DNA of 7,824 bases from Oribacterium sp. UBA3737 (GTDB lineage: Bacteria > Bacillota_A > Clostridia > Lachnospirales > Lachnospiraceae): positions 16,979 to 24,802 of the forward strand of contig DFGZ01000161.1 in assembly GCA_002371295.1 (NCBI GenBank), in the 5' to 3' direction. Positions 6,548 through 7,824 of the stretch are shown here, in pieces. The position numbers were made by a program, and so were the translations under genes. Within the stretch, counting starts at the first letter, position 1, and each line of letters opens with the position of its first letter. The notes beneath the pieces are model-generated. The model was not told the DNA's origin, did not search any database, and saw nothing but the letters and a program-made list of their open reading frames with translations.

Positions 6548-6724
6548 TTACTTAAACTGATTGAGTTTAGAGTTATAGTGAAGGTCTATAGAGGCCAGGG
6601 TCCTCTCCAGCGATGATCTGTCAAGGTCCAGAGCGGAACAGAGGCTGTCCAGTGAATCGTAATTGTCACGAAGCTGTGTGTTTATGAAGCTCATAAGTAT
6701 AAAAGGATCTTTTGGAATGGACAT
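6548..6724 (-). CDS. Small DUF4250-type protein
   Basis: A 58-residue protein reading MSIPKDPFILMSFINTQL at its start and ending KLNQFK. The opening MSIPKDPF-L-SF-NT-LRD-Y-SLD and the later LD-D---LE--L-SI--HYN pattern match my memory of the DUF4250 family, short soluble proteins common in Clostridia and of unknown function. The predicted fold is all-helical, with a mid-region like a small helix-turn-helix, but no DNA contact can be claimed. The start is supported by AAAGGAG (6731-6737), six bases before ATG, and by a good promoter further upstream. It is convergent with the repeat lipoprotein and divergent from the HIT-murG unit. The family call rests on recollection of the consensus; the coding call is strong because of the ribosome site and promoter. 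Confidence 0.82.
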   Translation of the reverse strand: MSIPKDPFILMSFINTQLRDNYDSLDSLCSALDLDRSSLERTLASIDLHYNSKLNQFK

Positions 6725-6816
6725 AACGAACTCCTTTGTTTTTTATAGACGGGGCTCCTTAAATACGGGAAAAGAATCTGTTTTATGACCCCGATATATC
6801 ATTTCTGTAACATCCC

Positions 6817-6844
6817 ATTTTAAAGCTCCGGTGTTATTTGTCAA
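6817..6844 (-). promoter_or_regulatory. Promoter for the small minus-strand gene
   Basis: Reading on the minus strand, a consensus -35 TTGACA (6844-6839) is followed after 16 bases by TAAAAT (6822-6817), five of six matches to TATAAT. Transcription would start near 6810 and give a leader of about 86 bases. In that leader, bases 6787-6793 can pair with 6750-6757 (a GGGG/CCCC core with one bulge) as a stem ahead of the ribosome site. Confidence 0.7.
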
Positions 6845-6873
6845 TGATTACATACTGATAAATCCCGTTCGAC

Positions 6874-6902
6874 TTGTCTAAGAATAAACATAATACTATA
6901 AT
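6874..6902 (+). promoter_or_regulatory. Promoter for the HIT-murG unit
   Basis: TTGTCT (6874-6879, four of six) and a perfect TATAAT (6897-6902) are separated by 17 bases. The start near 6909 gives a leader of about 51 bases, largely A/T. Its -35 box lies 29 bases from the -35 box of the opposite promoter, so this is a compact divergent control region. Confidence 0.72.
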
Positions 6903-6959
6903 ATTTTTAGTTTTTTGAATTATAAAAAAATTACTTTCCTTAAGTCAGGAGAAATAACC

Positions 6960-7376
6960 ATGAAAGATGATAATTGTATTTTTTGTAAATTAGCAAACGG
7001 AGACATTCCCACAACAACTCTTTATGAGGATGATACCTTCAGAGTGATTTTTGATGCAAATCCTGCAACAGACGGACATGTGCTCATCCTTCCAAAGGAA
7101 CATTATGCAAATCTTACGGAGCTTCCGTATGAGATCGCATCAGATGTTATGCCTCTTGCCGGAAAGATAGGAAAGGCCATGATCTCGGGCCTCGGCGCCA
7201 AGGGCTTCAATGTTGTTCAGAACAACGGTGAAGCAGCGGGTCAGACAGTATTTCATTTCCATACACATATCATACCGAGATACGGCAGTGAAAAGGAAAT
7301 GGTTTTATGGAAACCGAATGAGGTCACATCTGAGAAGCTTTCAGAAACCTGTGAAAAGCTCAGAAAAGCACTTTGA
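6960..7376 (+). CDS. HIT-family nucleotide-binding hydrolase
   Basis: A 138-residue cytosolic protein of the histidine triad superfamily, whose members hydrolyse nucleoside phosphoramidates or other adenylated nucleotides. The N-terminus [12 protein letters not shown] (6-17) has the C-x-x-C pair seen in many bacterial members, which can form part of a zinc site. [17 protein letters not shown] follows, and the triad HFHTHIIPR near residues 99-107 carries the catalytic middle histidine. Length is standard. An in-frame TTG at 6915 would add fifteen residues, but AGGAGA (6947-6952), seven bases before ATG 6960, and the usual family start favour the shorter form. murG begins 14 bases after the stop, so the two are probably co-transcribed. 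The natural substrate cannot be told from sequence. Confidence 0.94.
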   Translation: MKDDNCIFCKLANGDIPTTTLYEDDTFRVIFDANPATDGHVLILPKEHYANLTELPYEIASDVMPLAGKIGKAMISGLGAKGFNVVQNNGEAAGQTVFHFHTHIIPRYGSEKEMVLWKPNEVTSEKLSETCEKLRKAL

Positions 7377-7390
7377 TAAGGAGAAGTCGG

Positions 7391-7824
7391 ATGAAAGGAA
7401 AAGTAGTGCTGACAGGAGGCGGAACAGCAGGACACGTTACTGCCAATATCGCACTTTTGCCAAGGATCAGGCAGGACGGGTATGAGGTATACTATATCGG
7501 CTCTTATGACGGTATAGAGAAGCAGATGATGGAAAAGGAGAATGTTCAGTATACCGGTATCGCAACGGGAAAACTCCGCAGATATTTTGATATTAAGAAT
7601 TTCTCGGATCCGCTGAGGGTCATAAAGGGCTATATGGAAGCGAGAAATGCACTGAAGGAGATTAAGCCCGATATCGTTTTCAGTAAAGGCGGCTTCGTTG
7701 CGGTACCTGTAGTGTGGGCAGCTCACAGTCTTCATATACCCGTTGTTACCCATGAGTCTGATATGACACCGGGACTTGCGAATAAGCTCTGCCTTAGGGC
7801 TGCAAAAAAGATTTGCTGCAATTT
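7391..7824 (+). CDS. murG: MurG, lipid II-forming N-acetylglucosaminyltransferase, 3' end outside window
   Basis: The first 144 residues of MurG, the membrane-associated GT-B enzyme that adds GlcNAc from UDP-GlcNAc to lipid I to make lipid II for peptidoglycan. Visible landmarks are the glycine-rich N-terminal loop [12 protein letters not shown] (6-17), the [16 protein letters not shown] stretch and [12 protein letters not shown], the form of the conserved HE motif found in many Firmicutes rather than the HEQN form of E. coli. The frame stays open to the window edge; the UDP-sugar-binding C-terminal half is not seen. AAGGAG (7378-7383), seven bases before ATG, overlaps the end region of the HIT gene. 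Expression from the promoter at 6874-6902 through the HIT gene is likely. Confidence 0.95.
   Translation, partial: MKGKVVLTGGGTAGHVTANIALLPRIRQDGYEVYYIGSYDGIEKQMMEKENVQYTGIATGKLRRYFDIKNFSDPLRVIKGYMEARNALKEIKPDIVFSKGGFVAVPVVWAAHSLHIPVVTHESDMTPGLANKLCLRAAKKICCN

Noticed and set aside
6915..6959. TTG start lengthening the HIT protein by fifteen residues
   Set aside because: It lies about six bases from the expected transcription start and has no ribosome site; ATG 6960 has AGGAGA at good spacing.
7253..7753. 166-codon minus-strand frame across HIT and murG
   Set aside because: It is antisense to two well-supported genes and shows no recognisable protein features.
1..7824. CRISPR arrays, insertion sequences, tRNA, rRNA or defence system
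   Set aside because: No spaced direct repeats, transposase motifs, tRNA-like folds or known defence domains were seen on either strand.

Overview
The window looks like chromosomal DNA from a Gram-positive anaerobe of the Clostridia, most likely a Lachnospiraceae-type genome. Four things point that way: strong AGGAGG-like ribosome binding sites, Lys-tailed lipoprotein signal peptides ending in LAAC, a MurG of the [12 protein letters not shown] type, and a small DUF4250-type gene. Base composition is moderate. No mobile element, CRISPR array, tRNA or rRNA was seen. This placement is an inference from gene content; no search was run.

Layout. Positions 2-289 hold the end of a small FMN-binding-domain protein, followed by a hairpin-rich spacer with a clear terminator (379-425). 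Positions 590-1006 hold a second, paralogous FMN-binding lipoprotein with its own terminator (1022-1059). A promoter with a perfect TATAAT (1098-1103) then leads into a roughly 150-base leader with three predicted hairpins, ahead of a pair of surface-polysaccharide O-acetylation genes: an MBOAT membrane acyltransferase (1262-2731) and an AlgJ/DHHW-type SGNH partner (2812-3972). Next come rarA (4061-5344), encoding an AAA+ replication-recombination ATPase, and a lipoprotein (5438-6334) whose exported part appears to be three repeats of one beta-rich unit, closed by a strong, probably bidirectional terminator (6361-6412).

Positions 6548-6724 on the minus strand hold a 58-codon gene with an AAAGGAG site and a TTGACA-16-TAAAAT promoter, easily missed because of its size. 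It shares an intergenic region with the promoter (TTGTCT-17-TATAAT) of a plus-strand unit made of a HIT-family hydrolase (6960-7376) and, 14 bases later, murG (from 7391, running off the window).

How they fit together. Most products act at or outside the membrane: two flavoproteins probably flavinylated by an ApbE-type enzyme, an acyl-transfer pair that decorates a secreted glycan, a repeat lipoprotein, and the lipid II-forming MurG. rarA and the HIT protein are cytosolic housekeeping genes. No defence system or other large undescribed machine is visible. The items most worth a second look are the structured leader before the acyltransferase, the tandem FMN-binding paralogues with different codon use, the triple-repeat lipoprotein and the hidden small minus-strand gene.
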